Part shown: positions 23,656 to 34,364 of the stretch, piece by piece
Position numbering within the stretch: the first letter of the stretch is position 1
Layout of the letters: each line of letters begins with the position of its first letter
From: Agaricus subrufescens
Lineage: Eukaryota; Basidiomycota; Agaricomycetes; Agaricales; Agaricaceae
NCBI GenBank assembly: GCA_029945375.1
Contig: CM057057.1
Location: forward strand, 2,852,001-2,916,000
Direction: 5' to 3'
DNA length: 64,000 nt
The notes under the pieces: model-generated
What the model saw: only the letters and a program-made list of their open reading frames with translations
The model's database searches: none
Told to the model about the DNA's origin: nothing
Made by a program: the position numbers and the translations under genes

Positions 23656-25643
23656 GTCTACTCTCCCGCTTGACGTGCACATAACCATCGTCACCTTTCT
23701 GCCTCCCTCAAGATGTCGTCTCATCGACGATACCTCTATCCAAACTTTAATCCAATACTCTCAGGCCAGTTCCCTCCTCAGAACAGCGTCTCTTTTCCCG
23801 GGTGTATGGGAACCCCATTATCATGCGAGATACAGACACCACAACCCTGATTCTGAGATGCTCAGGAGGACTCGGCACGCACAGGATTGGAGGATGATGT
23901 ATTATGAGAGGCAAAGGATTGACAGAACTGCCCTAGAGCTTCTGCGGGATATAACTCTCTTTCGTACCGAAAGAAACGACAAAGCCGTGATGTTATCTCA
24001 AATGGGTCGCGACGTCTGGGATGTGCTTGATATTGAACGAGCTTTTCTACCTTCGATTCGGTCTCCGTCTACAGAACTGCCTTATGCTCTGACCCAACAC
24101 TTCTGGGCAAAGAGGATTTTAGAAATAATTGCAAGGCGGGAGACGGTCGACGTCTGGGCAACACTTTTGCCCGATGCGGATGTGGCAGCGGATGATAGAG
24201 CTTCTTTCGAGCAAACTATGTTGGGGCTGTCATGCTTTCTGGGACATTCTATGCACGATGTGGGTTATTGCATCCGTCTGAACTTAGAGCATGTCGTTGA
24301 TGAACACAGATGACACAGCACTTCAATGATATGGAAGCAGAGTGCAGGATGTACATACGAGAGCAGGGGTTGACTCTAGATGTTGGATCTCCCCTGTACA
24401 ATGTTGCTGAAATATGCAAAGCTCTGTGCCAGTTCATGGCAAGCCAAGGCTTTGAGCCTACCGACAGTGGGATCTTCTCACATCAAAATTCTGTAAACCA
24501 GACGTTCTTTGATGCGAAGAGTATCTTCCCTCATGTGTATCTAACCACCGGCAGGCGTACCCTACCTATTTGTCTTGTCCACGTATTTGTTTCATTGGCT
24601 AGGAGGATGGGACTAGATGCATACGCAGCATTCCCACTCAAGTTCCCTCACCTGGTTCTTTGTCATGTCCGGTCTCCGAAAGAGGGAGACGAACCGTATT
24701 ACGTCGATCTCTCTGTCACGGAGTCCAGCCAATGCATCGTACAAAAGCAGGACTTGCTACGTTACTTTCCTAGTCCCGAACCCGGGTGCCTCAACCCTGC
24801 TGGCCCCTTTATGATGCTCCTCAAGGTTATAGACCATCTCTTCTCGCACCACGCTCATTTTTCTGATGACATGCGCAAATTCCTCAAACCTTTAGACTTA
24901 TAATCCATTAGATGTTTATAAGAGACTTGTACGTCCCCGCACAGAATTTACGATACCTCACATTATGTCCCATGGATTGTGCGGCTTTTTGGTTGGATAA
25001 ATTGAAGCCGCTTTTATCGGCTGTCAGTCTGAGAGGGACACCACTTGAAATATACTGTGAACAATTTCTGTAGAATGAAGCTCTGGAGGCAGCTACAGTA
25101 CAAAGACGGGATGCTACTCGAGGGGTGCGATATTTCGTTGGCTTGCCTTTCAGGCATAAGAGGGACGATTACACTGCGTGTATTATTCGTTGGGATGTGA
25201 GTCTCTACTTTTTCTGTCCCAAATGTTTTTTAACTACCTGTTTGTAGACTTCGTGTGAACAAGACGAGGATTGGATCGAAAGAATGACAGTAGATGATTT
25301 GGACCGAGGACGACATCAACCATTTTATCGATGCTTGGCCCTTGAAGGCGAAGTATCTCAGAGGTGTAAGTAATTTGTTGGCAAATAAATGTCATGAAGC
25401 TAATCCTTGACAATAAGATGTCGCAGAAGAAAATATAGAGGCGATTCCGTTATCCGAAGAATACATTGAGAAATTTTTGAAAAATATGCAAACTTCGCCC
25501 AGCTTTTCCGGTCAGCGGAGGTGGAAGAAACGTGTAATGGTTTGAAAAGGTGGAGATTTGTCCCAAGTCCAGATTCCAAAGCAAGTTATCCAGAAGATGA
25601 TGCACTTGATTCGGTTTGGGTCAAAGAAGGTATTTTACCATAG
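23656..25643 (+). pseudogene. FBXO21-like F-box/YccV gene, right copy, decayed
   Basis: Inverted paralogue of the gene ending at 21457. The first exon is open and reads MSTLPLDVHITIVTFLPP, then almost the same protein as the left copy up to the first intron, whose donor is GTGGGT instead of GTGAGT. Exon 2 starts MTQHFNDMEAE at 24311. Lesions compared with the left copy: the second intron has shrunk to a 35-nt readable remnant near 24463-24503; a stop at 24901-24903 falls after FLKPLDL; an in-frame TAG lies at 25071-25073 just before the YccV domain, which is otherwise recognisable (VGLPFRHKRDDYTACI); one T is lost in the run at 25474-25478, shifting the last exon. Later splice sites are still present. 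A truncated F-box-only protein of about 400 residues could still be made, so function is not excluded. Confidence 0.75.
23701..24454 (+). repeat. Inverted repeat, right arm high-identity block
   Basis: Partner of 22698-23452 on the other strand. The block covers most of exon 1, intron 1 and the start of exon 2 of the FBXO21-like pseudogene. It ends abruptly at the codons before the former second intron. Four of the substitutions and the only indel fall in the 52-nt intron. Confidence 0.9.
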
Positions 25644-25690
25644 ATTTGTACTTTAAAATGGAATGCACAAGCCTGTCTATGGTGATTCAT

Positions 25691-26811
25691 TCAGTCGTCG
25701 TCTCCGTCTCCCTCCTCCTTCCACAATTGGTACATTTTCCGACGTCTAGCATCCTTTGTTTCTGGCCGGCTGGCGATCTCGAATATATTTCGTAGTATGC
25801 TTCTCCTTACACATTGGTCCACACAATCAGGTGCTTGAGGATTAGCTATGAGCGTCCTCGTGATCAGGGTAGGGTATAATCTGGGTTCTATTCGAGCACG
25901 CTTTGGCGTTGGTTCACCTTCAGCACGGGATACGGTGTCGAGATCATCGAGAAGAGGTTTCAGTAGTGAGGCCTCGATTCGCTTGTAGATGCTGGTGTTG
26001 GAGGTTTGCGCCATCAATGACAAGAAGGGACCGAGGAGGGTAGTAAGAGGTACAAGTGTAGGAGGGTCTTCGGAGCCCGCTGAGACTGCTTTTTCAAGTT
26101 CTTCAAGATATATATCGGAAAGGTGGCTAGGGAGTCCCATAGGCACCCGACCGTCTGTCGGACTTGAAGAACTCAGGATTTATAACCGACACGATGAAAT
26201 AGGACATACTGCAAAGGCCCTCCTTCTGATGTCAGTATTTCATTGTAGATAGAGCATGTCTTCTCGTCCCAGTTTACTCGGATTAAGAGGCGGAATGATG
26301 CATTGACAAACCGTCGTATGAGTAGATAGTATTTGTCAATTCTAAATTAAGATTACCAACGACTCTTCGAGGAAAAACACGAACCGACGTACCTCAGTCG
26401 GTCAATTCCATTCCATTCTCGTACAATAGTCGTCCAGAATCCTCTCAAAAATGCGAGGGAGGCCATTGTATTGCCGATCGCAAGAAGCAGCTCTGCAAGC
26501 TCACTTGCTAATGCTTGTTGCACGAGTGGTTTATCTGACATCCAAAAACCTTATTTGCTCTAAGCACTGGCCCCTGAATTTACGAGTGGACAGAAACATA
26601 CAATAGAAAATGCCCTTCCATAATTTGTCCATCTCCGCTTTTGACAGTGCATTTTCAGGTGCTTCTGAAAGGAACGCTGCAAGATTTTTCACCGCCCTAT
26701 CGCGTGTTTTTTTTTCTACAAAGATCATGTAAGCGGGCGAGTATGCAAAACATCTGACGCACCAGTGGAAGCAAAGTATTTTGCAAGAGGAGGAACATTA
26801 TTTGAGGACAT
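25691..26811 (-). CDS. RRP1: Ribosomal RNA-processing protein 1 (RRP1/Nop52)
   Basis: Nucleolar factor for 27S pre-rRNA processing and 60S subunit assembly. The family pattern is clear: LAKYFAST, then KKTRDRAVKNLAAFLS, MDKLWKGIFYC, SDKPLVQQALASELAELLL, FLRGFWTTIVREWNGIDRLR and KYYLLIRRFVNASFRLL. The C-terminal part has VPMGLPSHLSDIYLEELEKA. The protein ends in a short acidic EEGDGDDD tail. Five exons with introns near 26720-26765, 26545-26600, 26350-26395 and 26150-26205. The start at 26811 (MSSNNVPPLAKYF) lies 136 bp from the divergent HIU hydrolase start. Its length of about 290 residues is typical of fungal RRP1, without the long human C-terminal extension. Confidence 0.9.
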
Positions 26812-26947
26812 GGTAGAAAATAAAGGAGGCAATTTGATCTCGGCCTATGCCGTCGAGGATGCCAAGGGTGTGTAATATCATCTCAACCAAACGCATAGGA
26901 TTTGATTAGGTACAATCATAACATATCCCTGCATCTCATTCCATTCC

Positions 26948-27478
26948 ATGTCCAAGTCTCCCATCACCTGCCATGGTGCGCTTCAGACGCTCATCTAAAG
27001 CTATTCCTACTGAGTGCCGGACTCTAGTTCTCGATACATCGATTGGCAAGCCTGCAGAGGGCATCGAAATACGCCTTCAATCATTTCAGAGGAATGATAG
27101 TGATACTGGGAGTTTCATTCCAGTGTCCGAGAGGTGATCATTCGCATCTGTTACATCATAGCGCTATCTGAACCTGCCATTATCTAGTAGAACAGATTCT
27201 GACGGTCGATGCAATGATCTACTTCCACCTCGCGGGTCAGACAGACACCCAGGGGCTGGACAGACGTACAAGATAATTTTCTCAACAAAACAATATTTTG
27301 ATAGGACTAATAGAATGTCGTTTTACCCTTGGGTAGATGTATGCCTGGTGACACACTCGATTGAACAGGACTTGCTAATTACCAATAGGTTACTTTTATC
27401 ATCGAAGACCCATCTCAGCATCATCACATTCCGTTGTTGATTAGTCCTTATTCTTTTACGACTTATCGGGGCAGTTAG
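26948..27478 (+). CDS. 5-hydroxyisourate hydrolase (transthyretin-like)
   Basis: Second enzyme of the ureide pathway; it hydrolyses 5-hydroxyisourate, the product of urate oxidase, usually in peroxisomes or cytosol. Splicing gives the N-terminal signature ITCHVLDTSIGKPAEG and the invariant C-terminal tetrapeptide YRGS; between them lie SDGRCNDLLPP and MSFYPWVDVTFIIED. Exons: 26948-26975, 27028-27133, about 27188-27339 and about 27391-27478. The 52-nt first intron (GTGCGC...CTCTAG) splits the Val codon of CHVLD. A downstream ATG at 26973 stays open through that intron and could be mistaken for the start, but it loses the signature. The length of about 128 residues is normal for the family. Neighbours are not purine genes. 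Confidence 0.92.
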
Positions 27479-27663
27479 AAGGTAAGAAGATCGGTTGTAT
27501 TATGGAAATACTATGTATCTACCCAGGAAATGGAGGAGGTCTACGACGCATCTACCATCACAAGTGTTGATAAGAAAGAGACAAATGATGTGGCCAGATG
27601 ATGTGATAGTGTTGCGCAATGTACAATGGAAGCAATGGTTGGAAGGACGGAGGAGTGTGACAA

Positions 27664-28496
27664 TCAGCGAGCGGAGGGTGAAAGTACATTATCGTAGGAG
27701 TGGTGTCCGACAGTGCCACCACGCATCGAGGTCCTTACATTAGATACAAACCTATCTCTGTTCTTGCTCATTTCCTCGGCAGCCTCTGTCGAAGGGCGAA
27801 AGTGTTAACAAGAGGGGAAAAAATCTACTCATAGAGCGCACGTACCCTTATTGAGTGGATCATCCGCATTGGGTTCAAGGAAGAGGTATTGAAGGCCGAC
27901 CATGACGGAATTCAGATTGAGGACAGGTTTCCAGTCTTCTCTCAAGATGTTGAGACAAACGTTGCCTTCAAGGTCAACGTTAGGGTGGTAGATCTTAACG
28001 TAAGGGAAGATTTAATTAAAAGTTAATGTCAGCTTCTTTAAGTCGACATGTTGCGTACCTTGGGTATGCACTTGACCTTAGGAGGTTCGTGGGGATAATT
28101 GGTATTGATGTGGAAAGAGAACTGGAATTGGCCGCCCTTGTACATGCCTAAGGAAAATTGCGTGAGTTTGGCACAGCAGTCAACAAACGAGGCGGTGCTG
28201 ACCTTCGTCGGGAGTGATGGTGAGAGTGAAGTTGAGGAGATCGGCAGGATCGGCGAAATGTGTCTTCATAGTCGAGGGTAAGTCGAGCTCAGTGAGATCT
28301 TTTCACGTAGACGAATTATAGAGTTGAGCCACGCAGAAGGAGGAGCACGACGAACCTTTCTGAACTCGAATCTGAGCGGCACTCGTCTTTGGCTTTTTCT
28401 TCGCCGCAGCGTTCTCGTCTTTCTTCATGCTCCATATCTAACAAAGACAGTGAACATCGGATTGAGACCATTCGTAGAATCAAATACCTTGATCAT
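27664..28496 (-). CDS. UBC12: NEDD8-conjugating enzyme E2 (UBC12/UBE2M)
   Basis: E2 enzyme that transfers NEDD8/Rub1 to cullins. The N-terminus [19 protein letters not shown] is the short docking peptide characteristic of UBC12, used to bind the NEDD8 E1. Then follow [19 protein letters not shown], the HPN motif in [20 protein letters not shown] with the catalytic Cys in NVCLNIL, and [20 protein letters not shown]. The end is [19 protein letters not shown]. About six introns, including one directly after MIK. Start 28496 is fixed by the docking peptide. It is head-to-head with the 2OG oxygenase (200 bp) and converges on the HIU hydrolase (185 bp). Confidence 0.95.
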
Positions 28497-28696
28497 GGTG
28501 GTAGGAGGGCAGGGAGCGTGTGTAGCGTGAGTCAAGAATGCGGTCAAGGTGTGGGGGATTAGTAGCTTAACAAGCAGTCCCAAAAAGGGAGTGCCATCAC
28601 TCCGTCGGTGGCTATGATGGCTCTCCTCGTGATCTCGTGGTCCGGCACAAAAACGCTCCCGAAATGCGATGATCGCCGTGGAACTGCTACAAGACC

Positions 28697-30061
28697 ATGA
28701 ATCTCCCCTCCATCGACCTCGATATCTTCCTTTCAAAGGAGTCTCCTCGCTCTGCCGTCGTTGCAGAATGTAAAAAGGTTATCGCGTGATCACGTCTGAC
28801 GCATCATCTACTTATCTATGCTATCTACACCAGGCTGCCGAAGCACTGATCGAGCACGGCGCCCTCATATTGCACGATTCCCGCGTCAACGAAGAAGATA
28901 ACAATCGTTTCTTGGACCTTCTGGAGGACTATTTTGCTCAACCGGAGGCAGAGCTAAAAAAGGATGAGCGTCCTGAACTCGGTTACCAAGTTGGGGTAAC
29001 CCTCGAGAATACCGAGAAACCCAAGTGTGCCGTCGACGAACCCTGCCTCAAAATAATCGAGAAGCTCGAGCCCTCGGAAAGGCCTTTGGATATCTCTGGT
29101 CATCACCCTGATCCCAAATGCCGGTTCTTCTGGAGAATGAATCAGGCTCCGCCTTACGAGAGTCAGTTTCCGGTACTGAACGCCACAAATGTTATTCCAC
29201 AAGATGAGAGCATCCAAAAACGATGGACTCCCATAATGGAACAGTGGGGAAGTGCGATGAAGTCCGCGTACGTGCCAATCTCCTACTCCTTTGGCATCCA
29301 TTGATAATTCACAACAGCGTGGACGATCTTTCCGAGATGGTAGCCATAGGTCTTGATCTACCTGCAAAAAGTTTCCGCGAGGCCGGAAAATATGGGTACA
29401 GTACCAGTGCGAGATTATTTTCTCACATCTGACCAGACTGTAGACCGCACCTTCTCGCACCAACTGCGTCTGATCTGGAAAAGTATGGAAAAAAAGATAC
29501 CATTCTTGCCGGCTTCCATACCGATCTCAACTTCCTCACGATCCACGGTCGCTCCCGCTACGCTGGCCTACATATCTGGGCTCGTAACAGCGGAAAACGC
29601 CACGCTGTTCGTATGCCTCCAGGAAGCGGCAACCTTCTTGTCCAGGCCGGTAAACAACTTGAGCATTTGACTGGTGGTCTTATCAAAGCAGGCTACCACG
29701 AGGTCGTAGTGAATGATGATGTGCTCGCTGTTCGTGTTTTCATTCTGCTCAATACAAAGGTTCCCTGACAAAGACCTATAGCTGGCTGAAAAGCGGAAGA
29801 GGGAACATCCAGACCGACCAGTCATTCGCATATCTTCAACATTCTTCTGGCATCTGTCTTCCGACTATGATTTAGTTACCATCCCCGAAATCGCTAATCG
29901 TGCGAAGGCAGTGCTTACGAATGAAGACAAGGAAGTGATCTATGAACCCATGAAAGTGGGCCAACAGGTTTCAAAGTAAGCTCTTCCTGTTCCTTATTAA
30001 ACTAAGACCAGGATTTCAACTTCCAACTAGTGAACTTAAACATATCGCACTCATGGCTTGA
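28697..30061 (+). CDS. 2-oxoglutarate/Fe(II)-dependent oxygenase family protein
   Basis: Isopenicillin-N-synthase-like oxygenase of about 370 residues. Exon 1 reads MNLPSIDLDIFLSKESPRSA and joins to AAEALIEHGALILHDSRV, the usual N-terminal cap. The iron site is visible as HTDLNFLTIHG (His-x-Asp) and the distal His in KQLEHLTGGLIKAGYHEV. The 2OG-binding Arg is probably in the segment RPVIRISSTFFWHLSSDYDL. Five introns were inferred (about 28788-28840, 29267-29320, 29391-29448, 29731-29789 and 29978-30029). The donor at 29731 (GTGCTC) is weak. The substrate is unknown; the neighbours do not suggest a pathway. The stop at 30061 lies 83 bp from the convergent DUF6593 gene stop. Confidence 0.85.
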
Positions 30062-30144
30062 ATGTCCGGGTATGACATATTATAAATACAGATGGGAGAT
30101 ACAAAATCATATAAAGTAAAACATATAAAACGAAATATGAAATG

Positions 30145-31242
30145 TTACGTCAAGGGAACACGGGGCACATTAGGCGTCGTTCTCAGACGCTCGATAACCA
30201 AGGAAGATATGACGATGTCATCAATGAAATCATGACCCAGTGGTAAAACCTCCAATCTTGTATGCTCTGGTGCTTTTCCTTGTTTCCTTGGGAGCGACGG
30301 CGGAGTGAACTTTGCGAGTAAATTGCCTTGTACTCGGTCTCTGGATGAAAAACACTAGTGGTGGTCGTCAGGGAATCAGCATCACCAACCGCAGTACATT
30401 ACAAATACCCACCGTTAGCATTCCATTTCCTGCGGCATCATCCCAATAGATCACACTTTGTTTTTGGTCCATCACCTTCCACGACCACGTCTGGATGAGA
30501 ACACAGTTTGATCCCAAGTTCCTTGGCATACCAACAAAAATCACGCACAGTTTTAATCAATCTGTAGGTTGTCTCCAATAGATCCGACAATGCGTATTCT
30601 TTACCTCGGGTGAATACCACGCTTTGTTTCTTCGAAGTAGTCAAACCCATCCTGCCAACATAAGTAACCCATAAGCATTTTTCATTGTCAAGGGAGGAAT
30701 GAAGGGCACGCTCACTCAAAGTCTCCTATTGTTTCACCTTCCCAAGATCCTCGGCGGATGGTAGTGATGTACGATGATGGCGTGAAGCAGTTCATGTTCA
30801 CCGAAATGTAATACGGTTCCTGTAAGGTATACGCCGGTGCAGATAGGATCATGCTGTTCGGCGGGGACATATGGGGGGTGAAACTATACGTGATCGAAGT
30901 TGCCGGTCTGTTTGATTCCAAATAACTGCGGAAGAGGATTCTATTGAGAAGGCGATGACGAATAGAAGCGTAGCAAACTAACCCAGGTGGCGTAGGTAGT
31001 GAGGACCGTCTGTAGGCAGACTCGAACGATGATTGAGATAAAGTCGAATGCTGATTCAAGCTGAGTGTCGACAAATTCGAGCTCGATACGGTGCTTTGAG
31101 CTATGTGTCTTGGGGGAGGTTCAAGAGTAGAGAAGCTTGAAAAACTGTCGGATTTTAGGGATTCACTCTTCAAGGATTCACTTTGATGACTTGGGGTTAC
31201 ACTTGGCTTGGTGTGCAGAGATGGGATGTGTTCACCTTTCAT
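30145..31242 (-). CDS. DUF6593-domain protein
   Basis: Basidiomycete protein family of unknown function. A Ser/Thr/Pro-rich N-terminal region of about 120 residues is followed by the domain: SPPNSMILSAPAYTLQEP, YITTIRRGSWEGETIGDFE, MGLTTSKKQSVVF, then TWSWKVMDQKQSVIYWDD and the C-terminal LEVLPLGHDFIDDIVISSL plus VIERLRTTP. Four exons: 30715-31242, about 30544-30649, about 30416-30489 and about 30145-30361. Longer unspliced frames run past each donor and hide the true C-terminal half. The start at 31242 is the first ATG, and the upstream low-complexity region is not conserved, so a later start is possible. Confidence 0.78.
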
Positions 31243-31754
31243 TCAATATAATCATGTTGAACTTGACTTGACTCGATGTTAACGAATATTAAGCGTGTGT
31301 TGAGTTGCCTGGGAGTACTAGATATTTCTGTCGGTTGTCGGTTAACGAACGTTCTGGGAGCGAGGAAATTCAGGCGCGTTCGAACAGTGGACGTCTTGCA
31401 GGCGGTAAAGAAGAAATGGCTTACCAGTAGAGGATGAGAGGTACTAGGGGTTGAGGGACGAAGAGAAGTGCACTATCTGATGAGTAGGGGTCACAGTGCC
31501 GTAGTTCACACTAGCACAGCCTGATATTGTCTAAACATTTAATTATAATGCTATGCTGATCCCAACAGTTACTGTCATCACTACCCTCCGTCAATTCCAA
31601 AAGCATCAGGTCACAAGAAGCATACGCAGCCCATGGGTATCAACATTACAAGAATACAACAGCGCCGTCTACAATTACCGTGCGGTGAATTAGTCTAACG
31701 CACCAAGTATACGTCTAAAAGTTGAGTCAAATATTAACCAGTAAGTTGACGTGT
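31243..31754. other. Intergenic: DUF6593 gene promoter and PABA synthase 3' flank
   Basis: This 512-bp gap has no open frame with family resemblance. It holds the promoter of the minus-strand DUF6593 gene (AT-rich near 31230-31300) and the 3' flank of the PABA synthase gene. No repeat or RNA gene recognised. Confidence 0.5.
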
Positions 31755-34060
31755 CTAACAAGAAGTTCCAAATCCGCGAAGAACGCCATTCAACTTGACA
31801 TTAGTCTCTTCCCATTCAGCATCAGGATCAGAAAGCGCAGTTATGGCACCGCCGGCACCAATCGCCCATTCTTCGCCGTCGCCTTGTTTAGAGTCGTGAA
31901 GGAAACAACTCCTGATGGTGACTGACCAGTCACCACCGCCGCCAGCGCACCAATAACCGAACACGCCGGAATAGGGACCTCTTTCCCTACTCTCGATACT
32001 CTGTAGAAGCTCTACGCTGCGCTTCTTGGGGGCACCAGTCATACTACCTTGATCGAAAATCAATACTAATGGGTGGCGTCACAGAGGAATAACGCCTACC
32101 GGGGGGTAAACTCCTTCTAAGCACTTCCCATCCTAAGCTATCTTCCACTTCTACAGGTGTGCCATCAGAGAGAGAGCCTTCAATCACACTAACAAGTTGC
32201 CAAAGAGTTTCATACTCCTCAACGCCGCAAAACTTTGTCGTGGATACTACTTCCCCAACCGCGTTATGCAAGTCGTGTCGAATAAGGTCAACAATCATCA
32301 AATTTTCCGCTATTTCCTTACGGCTGCCTGCCAGCATCTCTTCCGCAATTTCACGAGTAATGTGTGGGAGCTTACGAACAGTACCCTTGATGGGCCGCAG
32401 CTGACAAACTGTCCTGGGAGAGCGAGAGTACGATAGAAAGCGTTCTGGGGAACAGGAAAGAAATGTGGTGGGATGGAGACGCAGATATCCGGCGTGAGGC
32501 GCAGCGTTGACAGATCGCAGGAGCTTGTATCTCTCCCAAGTGGGCATGGAGGCTTCCTTGGGGACGCAGATCCGAGTCTGGCCAGTAAGGCAAAGCTCAT
32601 ATGAATCACCGGAGAAAAGATATTCTTTCGAACGCTTGATATCTTCGATGTATTGATCTTGGTCAGGGAATTTGACTGTAATTTGATCGGCGGTGGGCAT
32701 AGTGGGTGCTAACGAGGTGTGAGATAATGCTGCGATTTGGTCAGCGGTCTCCTGGATCCATTCTTCGTCCTTTAGAAGTAATGACTGCACCCAAATAGTT
32801 GAAGTTGTCGTGTCAACGACGATACTACGATCGACCCATACGAGGTTGACATCAGGGTGGTTGCCTTCCCGGTGGTCGCTCGTTCTGGTAACTGATATGT
32901 CTAGTGCACCAAAACCGGCCTCGTAGGTAAAATACCCAGTAAACCCACCCCAGAAGGGGATCGAGGCGTCCCCACCCGCAACCTTGCGGGTTTCCCGGTA
33001 CTCGTCGAGCCATGTCCAGAAATCTTTGCCAGAGAGGTCCTGTCGCACCTTCGAAGCGCCGGTCGTAATCTCGATAAAATTTTCATGGACGTAATGTGTA
33101 AATTGGGGAGAAGTGTCGCCTAAACAGGCCAGGATGGAGTAGCGACCAGGGTTGGCGGCACTGTCGAGGAAGACGAAGCGCTTGGATTCGTCATGGACAC
33201 CGAGGTATTCACAAAGACTGACAATGGAAAGATCAGGTACGTGAATGGTTTTGTAAGTGACGGGGCCAAGAGACTTGTTGAACTCGTGTGCTGAATAGCG
33301 TTGAGAAACGCGAGGCCAAATATGCGATTGGGGAAGGACGATTTCAGTTGGTGGAATGAAGGAAGGACGGTTGGCCTGGTTCCAGGCATGAGCCAGCGTC
33401 CAGAAATTCTCAAAAATCTTGAGGCCTCCCTCATCTGTTAAGACGGACTCGGGATGATATTGGACCGCCCAAAAGGGTTTAGTAGCGTGCCTAATACCCA
33501 TGACCACCCTGCCATTTTCGTCATCTTCGGACCATGCAAGTTCCTCAATGTCACCACCAGCCTGAGGCCTGACGTGAAGCGAGTGATAACGTACGACTTT
33601 GAGGTCCGGTAGGCCGGCAAAAATCTCGGTCCCTGTATGCTGCACGACGGAAACCAGGCCATGCTTGACGGTGCCAAGACGATGGAGAGTGGCACCATGT
33701 TCTATGGCGAGACTCTGCTGGCCCAGACAGACTCCAAAGATGGGGACCAAATTCTCGTGCGATACTTTCCATAAGTCACAAACGACGCCAATGTCAGTTG
33801 GAATATCGGGGGAGCCAGGCCCGGGGCCGACGACGATGGCAGAGAACTGGCGTATGACCGGGAGCAGATCCTGGATAGTATGGGTGTCGTTTTTGATGAC
33901 ATGGAGGACAGAGTGGGGGATGGCCTTCTTACACAATGCTGCGAGACTGTTACGGGTTGCTTATAAGGAAAAACAGTTTAGGGGCTCGGGATACTACGCA
34001 CTTGTACGCAAAGGAACAGTAGGAATCGACGAGGAGGATGTGGGGCCTTTGGTCTGCCAT
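31755..34060 (-). CDS. PAB1: Bifunctional para-aminobenzoate (ADC) synthase
   Basis: Fused glutamine amidotransferase and chorismate-amination enzyme, the first step from chorismate to p-aminobenzoate for folate. The N-terminal class I amidotransferase has VGPGPGSPD, the catalytic Cys in FGVCLGQQS and the His-Glu pair in AVQYHPESV. The C-terminal PabB/TrpE-like half has GDSYELCLT, PIKGTVRK, ENLMIVDLIRHDL, and SMTGAPKKR after the last intron. Three exons: about 34012-34060, about 32092-33956 and 31755-32041. Exon 1 joins FAY to NLAALCKKAIPHS. Length about 750 residues, as in other fungi. It is divergent from TTI1, with 304 bp between starts. Tyrosine/Trp biosynthetic alternatives are excluded by the fused order and ADC-type motifs, though TrpE/TrpG relatives are similar. 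Confidence 0.92.
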
Positions 34061-34364
34061 GAACTAAGAGATGATTCCGATGCAGGGACAGGTGGGGCAA
34101 CTTTATACTCGACTATCTACGGGCGGCTTCGCTGGGAGACGGCCGGAGCGGTGCCATGAAACGGGCTGGGAAGTGATCAGCTTGGGGCTGGGACCCTTTC
34201 TAGGCCCATCACCATGTCTCGGGTCAAATCAATTGGAAGAGGTTTGGTATACCCATTGGAATAGGGGCCTTGGTAATTGGAAAGTGGAAACGCTGAAAGC
34301 AATCAGCGCTGCGTTGCCTGATTGTCTGCTGACTCAGCGCCGCGCTTCTTGCACGTGACGCGCG

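Noticed and set aside
21457..25643. Inverted repeat as the terminal repeats of a transposon
   Set aside because: The arms are complete exon-intron copies of a cellular gene, no transposase or target-site duplication is visible, and the repeats face head-to-head with almost no cargo.
31755..34060. Reading the amidotransferase/chorismate gene as anthranilate synthase
   Set aside because: The amidotransferase is fused N-terminal to a PabB-type domain with PIKGTVRK and SMTGAPK, the usual fungal PABA synthase order, and no indole-glycerol or PRAI domains follow.
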